The notes under the pieces: generated by a model
What the model saw: only the letters and a program-made list of their open reading frames with translations
Databases searched by the model: none
Told to the model about the DNA's origin: nothing
Program-made: the position numbers and the translations under genes
In this document: in pieces, positions 36,313 through 48,320 of the stretch
Layout of the letters: the number at the start of each line of letters is the position of its first letter
How positions within the stretch are numbered: the first letter of the stretch is position 1
Source: Xestospongia bergquistia
Taxonomy: Eukaryota; Porifera; Demospongiae; Haplosclerida; Petrosiidae
NCBI GenBank assembly: GCA_963965975.1
Contig: OZ014422.1
Span: 2,999,155-3,063,154 of the forward strand
Reading direction: 5' to 3'
DNA length: 64,000 nucleotides

Positions 36313-39300
36313 ATGAAAAAACTGAAACTACGAAAGCAATTGAAGCTAATTGTGGGAGATCATATTCACAAGTCAGTTTGTTTGAGTATTATATATATTG
36401 TTTATCCTGCTAAAAGTGATTTGTCATTTTAACTTGTTAAATTTATAACAATTTTCACATATGACTATGACACTCATTAGTTTCTATTGTGGTGATGTGG
36501 ACTAGTAAATATGTGTAAGAATAATATCTGTTATAGCCATATGCATGAAGAATCAATTTAGTATCTGTAAAATGTTTGCTAGGAAGTCATATAAACAATT
36601 AGTTGAAGTCATTAGTCTAGACAACTGTTGAAGTGAAAGTTAATTATAAATGAGGAAATGATAATTATGCATTCACATTGTATGAAGTAAACACTAGTAT
36701 CCATAAGATGAAGTCATTAGTCTAGATAACTATTGGAGTGAAAGTTAATTATAAATGAGGAAATGATAATTATGCATTCACATTGTATGAAGTAAACACT
36801 AGTATCCATAAGATGAAGTCATTAGTCTAGATAACTATTGGAGTGAAAGTTAATTATAAATGAGGAAATGATAATTATGCATTCACATTGTATGATGTCT
36901 ATTTACTAAACACTAACCATCATCACATAGAAAAAGGAAAACTGATGAGTGACATGAAACTCAAAGAACGAGTTGATGTATTAAATGGTCATCAATATTA
37001 GCAGTGTGGGTGTGTCCTTTAAAAGTTATGTATGTCTCATTTCCTTTGCCAGATTTGATAGTAAACATCTTTTAAGTGATCATGACAGTACTATACTTTC
37101 ATCTGTTGAAGGATCACCAATTGAACAAGTATATAAAGATCTAAATTATATTATATGTAATGAGAGTGGTAAAACATTTACTGTAATCCAAAAGCATTGT
37201 TGAATTTAATTACATTCTGTTTATATTTTAATTGCTTACAATTGTAATCTTATAATTTGTGTGACTGACAGGACCAGAACTATATGAGAGATCATTTATG
37301 TGGTAGTGATGTTGCCTTCCATGAACTGTTACCAAGTCAGGTCAGGTATTGTTAGAACTTGTTACTGTACAATACATTGATTGACCTTGTGTGTATCTTG
37401 TAGATAGAGGATGTATGTTGTGATACACTCGAGTTATTTTATGATCTAGAGCGACTACATAGTGATCAGGATAACAAAGCAACTTTTGATTACATTAAAC
37501 AGGTAAAGCAATTATTTTAATAATCTTGTATGCCATAAAATACCTTGTAAGTATTGTTTTTGTGTCAGAGTTTGTTCAGTAGTAGAAAATTATAAATCAA
37601 TCAGTCTGATTGCAATTTTAACCAGTTAGAAACTAGTGTTGTAATTTATTGGTTCTGCTTTAATAATTCCATTAGATTTTTAAAACAACAGAAGAAAAAT
37701 TTGCCTCATTTGATGAAATTGGAAAAAATGTAGCTACCAAAGTAAGATAGAACATATCTCAGTACTTTGTTAAGTATATTTTTATAGGAGAGAGCACTTA
37801 TCTTGAAATGTAAACGTAAGTTTATAGGTTGATTATAGTTGTGTCATATGAACAATCTTTTTTCAGTTATTAAAGCAAATGGGATACCAGCAAAAGATAC
37901 TAATAGTATGTATATTAATGCAGTACAAACATGTTGATTAATATACATAGTTGATTAATTCTTGTGTGTGTATGCCTGCTGTTACTTTGTTAGTTTACTA
38001 TGTCTATCAATATGAATACTAAAGCAAGAAAAATGGATGACTGTACTGTAAAAATTCAATTGTTATTTTAACAATTACTTTGTAGTCTACATTGATATAA
38101 TTTTTGTGAATTATTCATTGTGTAATTTCTCAGTATGTTGTACTTTTAAATGTCAACAAATTACGCAATGAGTAATTCACATAAATTCTACATTCCATAG
38201 TAACCCACTGATGTAAACTACAAAGTAATTGTTAAAATAACAATTTAATTTTTACAGTGTGTATGTACCCTATATGAAATTGATGATCATGAATGAATAA
38301 TTACATATATTTTTATATCCATTTTATGGTCAAAGACATGGCCATTAAGAGCAGTTATAACTTAAGTGAAGCAGTAATATAGACCACTTTAACCCACAGA
38401 AATAACTATATACTAACTACAAGGCCTAAGTTATACTGATAAAATAAATTGGTTGTTTAAACCAATTCATCTACATTTTGATTGTATGTGCCTCTACAAA
38501 GTGCATTGAAGTGTGTGCATGAATTACATAGTAACAGCCCTGGTCCATCACTTTATTATCATAAATGAAAACTGTACATGAAGTTTACTTTATTGCATCA
38601 AACAATTTGATTTGTACACCAACTTGTGTAGCCATATATTGGATAATCACTTTATATAGTGAAATACTGTATAGGTCAAATTTGTATATTTGCAATTTCC
38701 AATTTAGGTATAGGATTATGACTCATTTACTTTACTTATAAGCATAGTAGTCAGTCTATAAAGAGCTTATGTTAAGTATATGCTAGATCAGGATTTAGAC
38801 AATGGATTTCTTCTATTTATAATTTGACCTCCAACATGGTAAACACATGTAATTAAGCAACTATGTAAGCAGTCTTTAATGTAATGCATGCTCCTTCTAT
38901 ACAGTAACAATGCTACAAACCACATATAATGATGATATAATGATGATCTGTGATCGCAAATTTCAATGTATATATATATATATATTTAGAAAACATTTTT
39001 AAAACCTGTCCGTTTGATAACATTAAATTCACTATACATTATCCATTTTAAAGCTTTGTAAGTTAGTTCATGATCATTCATCTTTAAATGACCTTCAGCT
39101 TCCAGTTTTTCTGATGCGAATAGTGATGAGAGTTAATTGATATAGCAATGAAATATCTTGTACATGGTAGTCAGCCCTATGACTTGAAATATTGGACAAA
39201 TGAACACCCAAATCTATCACTATTACTGCAATATATCTGTTTACATTTACAACCAATTTCATTCCTTAATTTTGTGTTTCTGACAGGATATGCATGTATG

Positions 39301-42300
39301 TGTGCTCAAGTGTATGCATGTACATGTGTGAAAATAATTTCAATTCCAGTATAATGAAGATAATTCCATTTTCAGACCCTTGTTGTCTACTTGCAATTCT
39401 TGATAAAAAGCAATTTGATTTTATGGCAGTTCATGATAATTTACAAGATTTGGAAGAACAGCAACAAATTAATAACATCTACAAATCTAGTGTAAAAGAG
39501 AAAACACTAGAGCCAGAATGGAATGAAACATTTGAACTGTAAGTATAGTGACTATTAAAGCTTAGTTTTGACATCTATATATAGAGATATTACTGATCCC
39601 CAAGATCAATATCTCGTTATTGAACTATGGTAAGTACACTGTAAAATTGTCTTTACTTAAGAATTATTATAGGAACTCTGACAAAACTCGCAAAGACAAA
39701 GTGAAGGGACTCAGAAGATTACTTGCTGATCCTAAAAAAAATCCTTTTCTTGGCAGAGTAATCTTTTTGTTACAGGTACTCTCTGTTCTATTGGCATTAA
39801 CTATAATCTGCCAAAGATGAATTTTGCTTATATATATATAGTGGATAGTCGCCTTTTATGGTGTTTTTGATGTTATTTTGTATTTTTAGCATTCCCCTGT
39901 TGGTGGTGGAGAAAGAATATTTGATGTCTTATCTCATTCTGGAAAACATTCTCGAGGAACACTAATAGTCTGGTTAGATATTGCAAGAAAGAAGGTTATA
40001 AATGTATAAATGAGTGGAAGTTATCTTGTATAATTGTAGGAGGCTAAATCTGAACATGAAGTTCTCTTATGTTACAAACAGTTACTGCAATGCATCATGG
40101 AAGCAGAGAGTAAAAAAGTTAGTTTGTATTACATTTTGTACCTAATTTATAGTCTGTTTGAATGTAGGACAGTCAAGAATATACTAGACATTGGAATGCC
40201 ATTTTACCACCCGTTGCTGAAAAATTATTGACTCAACATTCCTCTCTTCATCGCATTACTCCATTACAACAATCTGCACTGTAAGTGTTATCAGTATCAT
40301 TACTTTTCCTTCATCTATATAAACTCCACCCATTAATTATTAGTCGTTTGTCTGTCCTCTTGGACTATAATAAAGCATATGGTATTGATATAACTGCTTT
40401 ATTGGATGTACTACAAAATATACAGCACTATGAAGCTGAAATACCTGACTCAGAGAGAAGTATCAAAGGAACACCAGTACAGGATTTTACTGATGGTACA
40501 TCTGGACCTCCATCATGGGTATGTGTTTTAAACATGTATGCAAGTCATTTGTTTAAAAAATGAAGCAGAATGCAGAGATCAATAGCTAAAGTTGGCCTAT
40601 TGCTAAGAATGATAAGAAGATAGTAAAGATTATAGTTGTATTAACTCTACAAAATAGAACAGCTGTAGATAGAATGGACTATATAAATATAATATATAAG
40701 AGTCAACTTAGATTGTCCTGACAAAATGGTTACTGAATCATTCAAATAATTCTTATAGCTATATATCAAGCACTATGTTTTTAACTGTGTTACTTTAGTC
40801 ACTGAGCAAAGTTACATTCAACATCATGTTAATTTTTAGTTGAGTTATCCACAACTAGAAAGATCAAAGAAATTCAATGTTTATTAAGTTTTCACTGTGA
40901 TACTTAACTTGTGACTCAGTCACTTCAGTGTTGTAGAACTCAACTCAACATAATATTGAGAGGGTTTGATCAGCTGAAGTGATTTTCATTTCACTGGATA
41001 ATCTGAGTAATCCCTACATAGGCAGTGTTATCCCCTGCCTTTTCTGCATTTTTTATATCACTTTGTTTATAATCACTTTAAGTGGCAGATACAACACACA
41101 CTTTGCAATATTTAATTATACAGGTTCTAACTCTCATTAAGAATCTTAAAGATTTAGCTTCATATATAATAAACCTTGTGAAAGATCACTTGAATATATT
41201 CAATCTGAAGTTAGATGATGACATCAAGCAATTACAGAAACACCTCCAGTAAGACCACTTCTATTTACTCTAGTACAAATGATAACAGGTTGATTTGCCA
41301 AAAATTGCCAAATCCCAAAATAAAAACCTTCACCAATTTTCTCCTCTATATGTTATAAGTATATCCTGGCATAAAATTTATGTGACAGCACTCCCTAAGA
41401 TTTTTGGACCATGTGTTATATACATGGTAATGTATATACTGTCACACTATATTACAGGTTATCATGATGTATCTTTATAAGAATATTTTTATTTGGTTTC
41501 ATGCAGCCTGATAATTGTTTTGAACCACATATTACACATCTATATATTATATAGATATTTTGGTTTGCATTACTTTATTCTATTTGTTGTATATGACATA
41601 CAGTGTAAAGGAACAAATAAAATTTAACTGTTGATACACATGACAACCAATAAAATTTATTATTGTATCTTTATTGTGAGTACTACAATGATAGATATGG
41701 CTGATAAAGCTTCAAACCTTGTAGACTACTAATTTAATATTCTGCCTTTTGATATTTTTTGTATAACTAAAAAAAATTTCCCAATGATCTAATATTTTAT
41801 CATAACATTAACATCTTCAAAAGCAATTGTAGGAAGATTTTAAATAATAATCTTGTCACAGTTATTATTATAATTTTGGTTAAAGGGTACTCTATGAAAT
41901 TTATCAGATTAAGTTTTTTAAAGCTCAACAACATCCAGATGATCTAAATTATGATCATCTATTGACATCAGCTATACAGGTACTATCAATAGTTGTTACT
42001 ATATTAGTATTTACATTAACTGGTTAGACTGCTGTTCCACAATGGATACTGACATTGTCAAGAAATCTAATGCCAGCACATAGTGTAAGTGTAGTATTTT
42101 GTAACTGTGTAAGACCTCTCTAACTATAATTACATAGGGTGTTATGGAAAACATGCTTGCCTTTAAAAAACAGTGTTCTCATTGTTTAAAACAGTGTGAA
42201 CAAGGATATAATAACATTCATCCTATCTTTATGGAGTAAGTATAAGATTACATTCCACCAATTTATCAGTGACTTTTACCTTGCTAGAGTGGGTGTGGAC

Positions 42301-45300
42301 TATTTCTCTCCTTTCTTCACCTCTTTGGATAAAGTGGTTAGTCCTACCTAACTTAACATTTCCTAACTCTGTACATAGCTACATAGTGAGGTTGAAAGTC
42401 GATTTGAATTTGAAGAAGACAATCCAGATATTATTATTGTTACATATGAAATTTATCAAATATTTCAAGAACTGTTTGTATTTGCTAACTATGTTAATTC
42501 AGAGTAAGTCTCACTACCATTGCCAACACATCCATTGGTATACTATTTAGTTCAGTTTTAGTTCATTGATCTATCCTTTCAAATAATCTACTCTTTTTTT
42601 CTCACTTAAATAGGTACTTAACAAAGCAACAAGTTACTAAGCTTGCAATTATCTCTTACCATCTGTGGTTTAATCATTTCTTTTTGAAGTGGATACATCT
42701 TGCACAATTTAAAGCCAAAGAGAGGTTGTTAAAAGCTGTTGAATTAGACACTATTGCTGAGTACACAAACAGCACATGTTTTTCATCCTCTGCTGTGGAT
42801 GCTCATGCCTTCTTTGTGCAAGTATGTAAATCTAACTTAGATATAGATTAGTACTATTAAACTAGGTAATTTCCTTCTGGAATAATGTAAAGTGGCCAGA
42901 CAGAGAACAGTCTATAGGTTACTTTATTGCAGTTGTTCAGGTAAACATCACTGTGAATATATTATAAATAATCTACTATTTAGAACCTGTGTGAACTGTC
43001 TACTTACTATGCTGAGCTGATTTTTCATAAAGTTAAACCCGAATATTACAGTGATAAAGATGGTTGTTTCGTAGTCACTGACAAAGTAAATTAAACAAAC
43101 CTCTGTGTATTGTGAACTGATATTTTTTAGCTTTGCATCACTCTTAACAACATCCATCATGTTAAGGAAGTGTTGAAAAACATAGAAACTGAGCTAGACT
43201 TACCTGGTTATTATAAATGGTTGGATGAAGACAAAACAGTTGAAGGACCAAAGTTAAGCAAACATGCTCGTACTTTGATTGTTGGTGTATTGGATAGTGC
43301 TGATGAAGACATGTTCAAAAAAATTGATTCAATAGTGAAGATCATCAAAGAAAAGGTGTGGTACATATATTATATACAGAGATAGAAACATTGTCTCTAT
43401 AGTTGTCACTAAGTATATTGGCTTTATTGCCTTGTATTATGGAAGCTAGTGATGATATGCCTTCAGACAAAGTTAGTTAAGTCAGGAGATGTCAACATAA
43501 TATCAATACTATGTGTTAGGCATTAGAGCCACTGTTGGATTATATTGCTACTAATATGGGTAAATTGGGACAAGCTTTATTGACTCCAATCTTCCTAAGG
43601 TAACAAATAATTATATATATACAGTACTGTTACTATTTTCATACCAGTATTATGAAGGACATATGGCTTGATATTATCAATGAATTGAAGGGAGAATATA
43701 TCAAATTATCACACAAATCAGCTGTTAATCATCATAATTATAAACGCTTGAGAGTAACTCTAACTACACTTGGTGACTTTTTTGAAGCTGATGGAAATGG
43801 ATTATCACGTACTGAACTGGAGACAGAGGACTACAAAGTGAGTAGCTAAAGTTATTAAATATGATAAGTTTCTTTGTAGATCTTGTTGGATAAACTAAAT
43901 CTCTCTGTGTTACCAACACAAGATGTTATAAAGAAGGTCTGTCATGATTTAAGAAAACAACAGGTACTAAAATATTGCTATCAGGCACACAGAAGCAGTG
44001 CATATGTAGCTATATATAGGGATGGTACAGATTGTTCTATGACATGTATTGACAGACAACAATGAATATTTCCCTCAAAAGTGATCAAATCTTTCAATTC
44101 TTTACTGTACTTTTTTCTATGCTAATCCTTTCATTATGTCTTAGTTATAGGTTAATAACATCACAGACATCACTGTTTAAATGTTGGATTTGTTCACCTT
44201 TCATCTGCCTCCTTAGTTTTAGAGCTCACAATAACTCAGTAACCATAAAGTTTTCGGACACCATCTTCAGAGAAAAGTAGTGATTTCATTAGTTTATTAT
44301 CAAGAGCTATCTTAGACAAGCCATTTTTATGAATAATTAGTTAATTTTAATGAAGACAAAAAATAGATCTACAACCATAGTCCTCTTCTGGCAGTAAGTA
44401 TAGACTTTCCTACTTTGATTTTCACCTAAAAATTAAGATTGTATAACTGATAACCCAGTGACTATAAGCTTAGCTATGATGCATTGACCAAAATGAAAAG
44501 TATCATTACAAACTTTTATATTGTATTCTGGAGGACATCCTGTTTGTTCAGAACTCATCCATGATGGAATAATTTTAAGCTCCTAGCTATATCTCCCTGT
44601 AACAGTGATGTCTGTGATGTTATTAACTAAGACATAATGAAAGGATTAGCATAGAAAAAAATTACTTAATAATTATATGTTGTTGCATTCTATGCCTGTG
44701 CTATTATGTAAGGATGATACAATTGCCATCTCTACTATCTTGTTTGCATTCTTTGTATTAGACTGATATTACCAATCCCTACAATTTACTTCATTTCTAG
44801 AAAAAAAATTATTTGTATATATACTTCTACAATTATACAAATATATATTTTGAAGGCTCAATCAAAAGATCAATTTGGTGTTCTTCATATAAGTCATATT
44901 TATGACTCTACAAAGAAAGCAGTAATAGTTGAAGTATTGTTTGCTGAGCATATACCTGGACTGAATCGTAATGGTAAGTTAATTATTAATCTTGTATAAT
45001 TGTTACTAATATTAATAAGGAAAAAGTGACCCTTATGTCAAGCTGTACCTACTACCAGCAACAATATTTAAACACAAATCTCTCAGGACAACTGTACAGA
45101 AGCAGACATTAGATCCAATCTTCAATGAGACATTTGAATTGTTAGTAGTGACATTTTGTCAATTAAATATATATTTAATACTTATCATTAGGACTGCTGA
45201 TCCCTCACAGCTCAAACAAGATGACACTATTCTTCTTCTTGCTATGTATGATCATGATAAATTTGGTCGTCGGTTTATTGGTATATGTGTTGTACCTTGT

Positions 45301-45453
45301 AATACAACACCTCTGATAGGAAGAGAACGTAAAATGGAGCATTTAAACCTCTTTCACTATGAACACACTCTTGCCTTTAAAGAACTAGAGAGCAGAATGA
45401 CTGAACCTATGGCTCAAAAGTTCATGAAAACTATGAAAAAATTCATTTTTTAA
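36313..45453 (+). CDS. UNC13D/BAIAP3-like protein, copy E (inverted)
   Basis: About 31 exons and roughly 1,100 residues, close to human UNC13D (1,090). Exon 1 36313-36371 (MKKLKLRKQ), exon 2 37053-37128, C2A in exons 39376-39538, 39585-39629 and 39673-39775 ([29 protein letters not shown]), MUN from 40168 to about 43960 including [15 protein letters not shown] and [14 protein letters not shown]2B is in 44854-44972, 45019-45140 and 45193-45453 with GLNRNG and DHDKFGRRFIG. Nearly identical to copy C in C2B and sharing its intron insertion, but on the opposite strand. The reading frame looks open throughout. It likely supports vesicle priming with a calcium-insensitive C2B. Confidence 0.75.
36605..36895. 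repeat. 105-bp tandem repeat, 2.8 copies
   Basis: Units start at gaagtcattagtctaga at 36605, 36710 and 36815. Copies 2 and 3 are almost identical. Located in intron 1 of copy E. Absent from copies A, C and D as far as I could see. Confidence 0.9.
38045..38258. mobile_element. Palindromic MITE in copy E intron
   Basis: Begins actgtaaaaattcaattgt and ends with the complement, aacaatttaatttttacagt; the arms pair over about 45 bp, including ttattttaacaattacttt. 214 bp, non-coding. Related decayed copies lie in other introns of copies A and C. Confidence 0.8.
41290..41840. other. Insertion in copy E intron, no gene recognised
   Basis: The intron 41249-41885 is about 450 bp longer than the same intron of copy D (186 bp). 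The extra AT-rich DNA has no clear ends or coding frame. Confidence 0.4.
44105..44664. mobile_element. Foldback-like element in copy E intron
   Basis: Left arm 44105-44177 (ttttttctatgctaatcc through aacatcacagacatcac) recurs inverted at 44602-44664. The left arm and interior are present in the same intron of copy C, but the second arm is not. Non-coding. Confidence 0.65.
44675..44812 (+). repeat. Dispersed repeat, copy E intron member
   Basis: Same family as 20205-20345 and the complement of 10300-10440, with the shared phrase tgcctgtgctattatgtaag. Confidence 0.65.
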
Positions 45454-46560
45454 AGATAGACTCATATTGAATATCCATTAATTTTTGTCACCTTTTGTGT
45501 ATAGTTTTCAGTTAATTTGCGTATTTGTAAAGTCACGCCCATATCAATTAACTATAATACTATTACTGGACTATTATTATGGAGCAAGTTCAGCAGTGAG
45601 ATTCAGTTCACAATGTTGAAAGAGAATCAAAGGAAGAAGATGATACCACAGATTCTTTAACCCTTTGTACTGTCAATATGCTGAAGCAATGAAAATGTTC
45701 AATAAGTACTTGATATGATCATGAATGCAACATCAACCCAAGGCTTCCTCATACAACACGAGTGTCTTATCTTTATAAGACAATTAGCTGCAAAGAAGGT
45801 ATTCTCTCAACTTAAACAGTCAACTAGAGGAGTGGCTCAATAATCAGCCAGACACTAATCTTCGACACTATCTGCAAATGTCCCAATCATCAATATATTG
45901 ATGGCAAAGAGAAATAATGAAAAAGAATTCTCTTTGTGTAATCCACAAGTATTTATCTTGTATACTCAAATTAATGATGACACAGACATTATTATGACAA
46001 TATGAATGTTGACTACACTGCTGTAATCATTATATATAGTCCGAACATGCTCTCTGAATGTATGAACTGCATAATTTGTAAGAATAACTGTCAAAATTGG
46101 AAAAAGTTCATATAAATGGTACTAGATATAAAATTCCATCAAAAACATTTAATAATGTAATAATAAACGAACATTACAACAATGAGGAGTTTACTTGTCC
46201 AAAGCATGTGATGAATATTTCTTATTTATTTACTCAAATAAATACTCAGAATTTGCCACTACTTTTAGTAGATGTGAAATGCTTGGACATTTGAAAGTGC
46301 TCATGAACCACTCTTTAAACAAAACACTTTTCTTGAATATAGGATTTTTAGAGATTCTTGGCAACATTATTGAGAAAGATGATTGTGCTGACCAAGCTCT
46401 TGCAGCAGATTTGATTACTAAGCTACTAGAAGAAAATGAAGTGGAATCTTCAAAGGATGGTTTCATTCCTAGGCATTCAAAGACCAAATCTTCCTAACTA
46501 GGTAAAGTCACAATGACCATACTTATTACACATGTGGTAGCTCTATATGATAATCCAGTT
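45454..46560. other. Intergenic with degenerate gene remnant
   Basis: Homology to copy C's downstream flank ends near 45475. 45570-46500 looks like a decayed coding region: pieces such as EEWLNNQPDTNLRHY and an open 100-codon stretch at 46195-46497 (with NIIEKDDCADQALAAD), but the pieces are in different frames and no family is recognised. 45501-45586 contains a dispersed repeat. Confidence 0.35.
45501..45586 (+). repeat. Dispersed repeat, copy 1
   Basis: Contains ttttcagttaatttgcgtat and gtaaagtcacgcccat. The complement of 49246-49322 matches over about 75 bp. Confidence 0.65.
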
Positions 46561-46634
46561 CCACCTTGTTTTTTTCAGTTTTTATATTTCTTAATATAAG
46601 AAATAAATAACACAAATCTATATCATTTCTTACC

Positions 46635-46699
46635 CATTTTGAAGCTCCACCCACTAGCACCTGTTCGAATATAATTATATTAACCTTTAACCTTACAAG
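46635..46699. promoter_or_regulatory. Probable ancestral RPP21-COX10 divergent promoter
   Basis: Begins with an inverted ATG (46635-46637) in the context cttacccattttgaagctcc, matching the RPP21 start at 32575-32600, and ends at the COX10 ATG (46700). This suggests the two genes were once about 62 bp apart. Confidence 0.5.
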
Positions 46700-48233
46700 A
46701 TGGAGTTACTTTGCAGTTAGTGTTTCTATCTCGTACATATATTTAAATTTCATTTCTTTTTCTTTGTACAGTACATTGTAGAGCTAGATTCGTTCCTAAT
46801 ATAACCAGACAACACAAAGGAATAATCTCTCATCCTCTCATTCAAAGTCATTTCAGGACTCACAGTAGCAATGTCACTCCCCACCACCAGCTGGAGGAAG
46901 AAGAGGAAGTCAGAGCTTTAAAGATTACACGTCCACCTTTTAACTCTAAGTTAAATGTAAGATATATCTAAATCTATTGTTTGTAATATTATTTAATAAC
47001 ATGAAAGACTTTATCATATTTATTGATTATAGTATTTCTATATTAAACTAATTCGTAATATATTGTGATGTCTGTTTTCATTGTATACATTTAGGTGACC
47101 TCTCCTCCTCCTATTGTCTCAGTATTAAATATAGAGGATAAAGATACCCTGACTAGTGAAGATCCTATCACATCTGAAGAGTGGAAAGAGCAACGTATAC
47201 AACTGAAACAACTACCATATATATACTTAAAACTCTCCAAGTATCGACTAACATGTAAGTAGTATTATGACTGGAGATTGCAGTCTCTGTTTCTCTGTAC
47301 AATAGCTTTAGTGGTTCTTACAACTCTTGCTGGTTATGCAATGGCTCCTGCTCCTTTCTCATCTACAATTCTTCTTTGTGGTTGTCTTGGTACAGCACTT
47401 TGCTCTGCTGCAGCAAATACATTCAATCAAGTAAAGTATTTCGTTTAGTTTATTTGTGATGATGTCCTTCTATTAGTGGATAGAAGTTCCATTTGACTCT
47501 CAAATGGCTCGGACAAGAAATCGTGTATTAGTCAGAGGACAAGTTAGGTCTGTAATACCATACTTATTGCTCATTGAGCCATTTCTTCTTTAGTCCTCTA
47601 CATGCAATGTCATTTGGTGTAGTCTCAGGGATAACTGGTTCAGCCATTCTTATGTTAGGAGTTAATCCTCTTACTGCATCTCTAGGAATCTTTAATATAG
47701 GCCTCTATAGTGCTATCTATACACCTATGAAACGACTAAGTATTACTAACACTTGGGTGGGATCAGTTGTAGGTGCTATCCCTCCAGTTATGGGTTGGAC
47801 AGCATGTACTGGCAGTTTATCACCAGCTGCACTGATATTAGGAGCAGTACTCTATGCATGGCAATTTCCTCACTTCAATGCTTTAAGTTGGAGCCACAGA
47901 GCAGATTATTCTCGAGGTGGTTATCGTATGATGTCAGTCACTAATCCTGGTCTTTGTCGGAGAGTAGCTCTCAGATATTGTTTGGCTTTGATACCAATAT
48001 GTACTATAGCTCCATTTTGTGGTTTAACAACTTGGTGGTTTGCAGTTGATTCTGCTCCACTTAATATATGGTTCTCTTATCTAGGATGGCGTTTCTATCA
48101 TGATGCAGACTTCAAATCAGCTAAGAAATTATTTCACTTCTCATTATTTCATTTGCCACTTCTCTTAGCATTAATGCTGCTAAACAAAACAGATTTGAGT
48201 GACAAGAAAGATAAATCTGTAGACATCAGTTAG
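46700..48233 (+). CDS. COX10: Protoheme IX farnesyltransferase (heme A synthesis)
   Basis: Adds a farnesyl group to heme b to make heme O, the first step to heme A of cytochrome oxidase, in the mitochondrial inner membrane. Six exons (46700-46715, 46772-46956, 47095-47254, 47306-47430, 47477-47547, 47594-48233) sum to 398 codons; human has 443. The UbiA-family prenyl-diphosphate motif [20 protein letters not shown] is present across the exon 4/5 join, and the second motif region reads [20 protein letters not shown]. Multiple membrane segments follow. The N-terminus (MELLC, then [17 protein letters not shown]) is basic as expected for mitochondrial import. The first exon is short, so that start is less certain. 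Convergent with INTS15, 87 bp apart. Confidence 0.95.
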
Positions 48234-48320
48234 CATTGTCATTTCTTCATAGTTCATTTCTTTAGATTGGAATTGTATTATAATTGTGTTATTATCATAA
48301 ATAAATAAAATATGGTATTT

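Noticed and set aside
36605-36895. Possible CRISPR-like array
   Set aside because: Units are 105 bp, directly adjacent, with no short repeat/spacer alternation, in an animal intron.
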